A stretch of DNA of 64,000 nt from Labilibacter sediminis. Its GTDB lineage: Bacteria > Bacteroidota > Bacteroidia > Bacteroidales > Marinilabiliaceae. The stretch covers positions 248,001 through 312,000 of the forward strand of contig NZ_VCHY01000002.1 of the NCBI RefSeq assembly GCF_005877885.1, read 5' to 3'. Below are positions 61,679 through 64,000 of the stretch, one piece after another (the first letter of the stretch is position 1; every line of letters begins with the position of its first letter). The translations under genes were made by a program, and so were the position numbers. The notes below the pieces were generated by a model. It was not told where the DNA came from. It saw only the letters and a list, made by a program, of their open reading frames with translations, and searched no databases.

Positions 61679-61710
61679 ATCCCGATCCTTCGTCTGGGTC
61701 GGGATTTTTT
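61679..61710 (+). terminator. Rho-independent terminator of the SPOR-protein gene
   Basis: ATCCCGATCC (61679-61688) pairs with GGGTCGGGAT (61696-61705), one G-U pair, followed by six T. Confidence 0.87.
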
Positions 61711-61730
61711 ATGCCTATTGATATAAGGAT

Positions 61731-62849
61731 ATGCTTCAGCTGATTGTTATAATATTTACCGCTCTTGTTTTTACAGCATACATTTTGCTGATTGTATATT
61801 TTACTCAGGGATGGCAGGCAATTAAAGAAGTAAAGGTCAATCCCTATTCGAATTTGACACCCTCATTAAGCATTATTATTCCATTCAGAAATGAAGCGCA
61901 CAACCTTGAAAATTTAATAAGCTGCTTAAATGCCCAATCATATCCTAAAGATCAATTTGAAATCATATTTATTGATGATGAAAGCTCAGATGATTCCTAT
62001 CAGATGATGAAGGAACTCATCAAAAACCACCACAACTATAAGCTTATTAAAAATGAAGGTCTTGGAAAAAAAGATGCCATATCCTCAGGCATTAAAATGG
62101 CCGCATACAATTACATCGTAACCACCGATGCCGACTGTCTTTTTCACCCCAACTGGCTATTGGCAATAGGGCAACATATTGAGCAATACGATGCTGACCT
62201 TATTATTGGGCCGGTAATGCTTCAAGGACCAGATTCTTTCCTCAGTCAGTTTCAAACCATCGATTTCCTGAGCCTTGTTACTTCGGGAGCAGGAGCTGCC
62301 GGCTGTGGCCATCCCATCATGTGTAATGCAGCTAACCTAACTGTAAAACGTGAAATTCTTCAAGAGGCCCAACAGTCCGTACAAAACAAATATGCTTCCG
62401 GTGACGATATTTTTTTACTGCAATACTGTAAAGCCCGGAACAAGAAAATACACTTTTTAAAAAACAAAGAAGCTATAGTTTCTACGCATACTGTTGAAAG
62501 AATAAAGTGTTTTTTTAACCAACGAGCCCGATGGACATCTAAAAGTAAAGCCTACACCGATAAGTTCACTATTGCAGTGGCCTGGCTTGTTTTTATTACC
62601 AACGTTTTCATGCTTATGACTCAGATATATGCCATTCTTAAACCGATACCTGGGATCTATCTACTACTCGCTCCTATCATAAAAATTATAGCTGATTATG
62701 GGCTTTTAAAAAAAGGAGCTGTCTTTTTTAATATTAGTTTGTCGATACCCCGCTATATGAAGATGCTTTTAGCTTACCCCTTTTATATTATTATAACTGT
62801 TGTATGGGCAACTTTTGGGATGGTTGAATGGAAAAACAGGAAAATATAA
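61731..62849 (+). CDS. Family 2 glycosyltransferase, membrane-associated
   Basis: 372 residues. An N-terminal membrane helix (about 2-24) is followed by a GT-A catalytic domain (about 45-275): SLSIIIPFRNEAHNLENLI, IFIDDESSDDS, TTDADCLFHPNW (the DxD-type acidic site) and the QRARWTSK motif (QxxRW) of processive inverting enzymes. Two or three membrane helices complete the C-terminus. It should transfer sugars to a lipid or growing glycan at the cytoplasmic face. The gene stands alone between two terminators; product unknown. Confidence 0.88.
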   Translation: MLQLIVIIFTALVFTAYILLIVYFTQGWQAIKEVKVNPYSNLTPSLSIIIPFRNEAHNLENLISCLNAQSYPKDQFEIIFIDDESSDDSYQMMKELIKNHHNYKLIKNEGLGKKDAISSGIKMAAYNYIVTTDADCLFHPNWLLAIGQHIEQYDADLIIGPVMLQGPDSFLSQFQTIDFLSLVTSGAGAAGCGHPIMCNAANLTVKREILQEAQQSVQNKYASGDDIFLLQYCKARNKKIHFLKNKEAIVSTHTVERIKCFFNQRARWTSKSKAYTDKFTIAVAWLVFITNVFMLMTQIYAILKPIPGIYLLLAPIIKIIADYGLLKKGAVFFNISLSIPRYMKMLLAYPFYIIITVVWATFGMVEWKNRKI

Positions 62850-62876
62850 CGGGAGTAATAACTCTCTAAAATAAAC

Positions 62877-62906
62877 AAAGGGACATTCAATTAAGAACAT
62901 CCCTTT
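62877..62906. terminator. Hairpin between convergent GT2 and KAS III genes
   Basis: AAAGGGA and TCCCTTT flank an inner ATTC/GAA(C) match with a small internal loop. The T content on either side is modest. It is a plausible shared terminator. Confidence 0.45.
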
Positions 62907-62953
62907 CTATTATAATTTTCTGATGTCGAAACCGACATCATATCAGTATCAAC

Positions 62954-64000
62954 TTAAGGCATTATATACATATATGCGTTAATGTTCATTCCTGCTCCAA
63001 CAGATGTCATCATCACACAATCTCCGCTTTTAAGCGATTGTCCTTCTAACTTACCTCTAACAATAAGGTCAAAAAGAGTTGGTACAGTAGCCACACTACT
63101 ATTACCTAATGTATTAATGGTCATTGGCATGATGCTATAATCCACATCTTTTTTACCATATAAGCGATATAGTCTTTTTAAGATGGCCTCATCCATCTTG
63201 GCATTGGCCTGATGTATCAATACTTTATCCACATCTTCCAAAGTCATATTATTGGCCTCCAAACACTCTTTTGCCAAGCTAGGCACATTGGTTAAGGCAT
63301 AATTATACAACCTGCGACCAAACATTTTTAGGTACAAATGATCGTGCTTTAACTCAGTGTTATAAGAATCACCCATCTGTAACAAATCAAGATGCTCTTC
63401 TGTGTCTGTGCGGGCAGCATGTTTTAACATTCCTACAGGCTTCTCACTCTCAACAGCTTCTAACAAGGCAGCTCCTGCACCATCGGCAAATAACATAGAA
63501 TCACGATCGTGTGGATCCAACATTCTGGTTAAAGTATCTGCGCCTATCACCAATGCACTCTTGGCATCTCCAGACTCAATATAATACTTCGCCTGAATCA
63601 TGGCCTGCGTCCAACCCGGACATCCAAAAGTAATATCGTAAGCAACCGTTTTAGGGTTTTTAATATTTAATTTCTGCTTTACCCTTGCAGCCAGTGTAGG
63701 TAAGATATCCGGAAATCTGCTTCCGTGTTTGATATCGCCTAAATTGTGCGCTACAATAATGTAATCAAGATTTTCCTTATCAAAATTAGCTGCCTCCAAA
63801 GCATTTTTCCCGGCAAACATAGCTATGTCGGAAGTTACATGCTCATCCTCTACACGTCTTCTTTCTTTAATATCGGTGATCTGCTCAAATTTTTCAACAA
63901 TCTCCTCACCCGGAGCATCGATTTTTGTGCCATCACTATTTAAAAATTGCTGATTGGCAAAATCAATGTTTTTCACTACCACTGGGGGTATATATGACCC
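62954..64000 (-). CDS. 3-oxoacyl-ACP synthase III-like protein, 5' end cut by the window
   Basis: At least 348 residues. The frame remains open to base 64000 and reads GSYIPPVVVKN before the first internal start, so the true start lies just outside the window. KAS III features are visible: catalytic Cys in DITFGCPGWTQAM, DGAGAALLEAVE, the His in VLIHQANAKMDEAIL and the Asn in INTLGNSSVATVPTL. It is a FabH relative of the 3-oxoacyl-ACP synthase III-like subgroup, which may condense acyl-CoA with malonyl-ACP or serve a special lipid or secondary pathway. Partners are not visible. Confidence 0.85.
   Translation of the reverse strand, partial: GSYIPPVVVKNIDFANQQFLNSDGTKIDAPGEEIVEKFEQITDIKERRRVEDEHVTSDIAMFAGKNALEAANFDKENLDYIIVAHNLGDIKHGSRFPDILPTLAARVKQKLNIKNPKTVAYDITFGCPGWTQAMIQAKYYIESGDAKSALVIGADTLTRMLDPHDRDSMLFADGAGAALLEAVESEKPVGMLKHAARTDTEEHLDLLQMGDSYNTELKHDHLYLKMFGRRLYNYALTNVPSLAKECLEANNMTLEDVDKVLIHQANAKMDEAILKRLYRLYGKKDVDYSIMPMTINTLGNSSVATVPTLFDLIVRGKLEGQSLKSGDCVMMTSVGAGMNINAYMYIMP

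Noticed and set aside
1-64000. CRISPR arrays, tRNA and rRNA genes, phage genes or intact insertion sequences
   Set aside because: No regular repeat-spacer pattern with 25-40-base repeats, no cloverleaf ending in CCA with tRNA signature bases, and no transposase or integrase was seen. The 21-bp arrays are too short in period and lack unique spacers.

Overview
The window is chromosomal DNA of a Bacteroidota bacterium, most likely an anaerobic or facultative marine member of the Bacteroidia (Marinilabiliales-like). The reasons are AT-rich DNA, a type IX secretion (T9SS) C-terminal sorting domain on a 1284-residue surface protein, Bacteroidota-typical families (DUF5683, DUF6261, HU-CCDC81/SPOR, Wzi-like, SGNH + MBOAT), scarce Shine-Dalgarno sites, and promoters of the TTG-N19-21-TAnnTTTG type. 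The genus assignment is inference. I saw no rRNA, tRNA, CRISPR array, intact transposase or prophage.

Layout. 0-1.7 kb: trpE and the start of trpG (minus strand), preceded by a complete ribosome-mediated attenuator: a 17-residue leader peptide with four Trp codons, an antiterminator segment and a terminator hairpin. 2-9.1 kb: a PhzF-type isomerase, an outer-membrane barrel, a T9SS-exported beta-helix/YDG/MBG adhesin, two degenerate tandem arrays that both have a 21-bp period, and a DCC-family oxidoreductase. 9.2-9.7 kb: dispersed palindromic elements. 9.8-12.8 kb: a receiver-like/pyruvate-phosphate-dikinase-like protein. 12.8-17.1 kb: a membrane AraC regulator followed by a reductive dehalogenase operon (rdhA, rdhB, rdhC and a 33-residue membrane peptide). 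17.5-22.4 kb: MATE and EamA transporters, a prohibitin-like protein, a cloverleaf-like repeat and a DUF4097 protein. 22.6-26.7 kb: exopolysaccharide genes (GT4, Wzi-like, UDP-sugar dehydrogenase). 27-29 kb: a porin and a secreted flavinylated protein.

29.8-34.4 kb: a Zn metallopeptidase and a very large propeller sensor whose kinase domain lacks the phospho-accepting His. 34.6-41.7 kb, all minus strand: MBOAT and SGNH O-acetylation pair, lytic transglycosylase, DUF5683, parB, parA. 42-44.3 kb: a heptose-kinase-like PfkB enzyme and an MFS carrier. 44.7-50.9 kb: gltB-gltD with a clear promoter, a long leader and a strong intercistronic hairpin. 51-56 kb: two unknown genes bracketed by REP-like palindromes, a DHFR/RibD-like reductase, DUF6261, a lipoprotein, and a second copy of the 9.5-kb repeat. 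56-64 kb: mgtE, rsmA, two overlapping flippase-like membrane genes, an HU/SPOR protein, a GT2 and a KAS III-like enzyme cut by the window end.

How it fits together: most genes serve core metabolism (Trp and Glu synthesis, ribosome methylation, chromosome partition) and envelope building (polysaccharide, peptidoglycan, outer membrane). The accessory interest lies in the rdh operon, the sensor lacking its histidine, and several families of structured non-coding repeats in the intergenic spaces.
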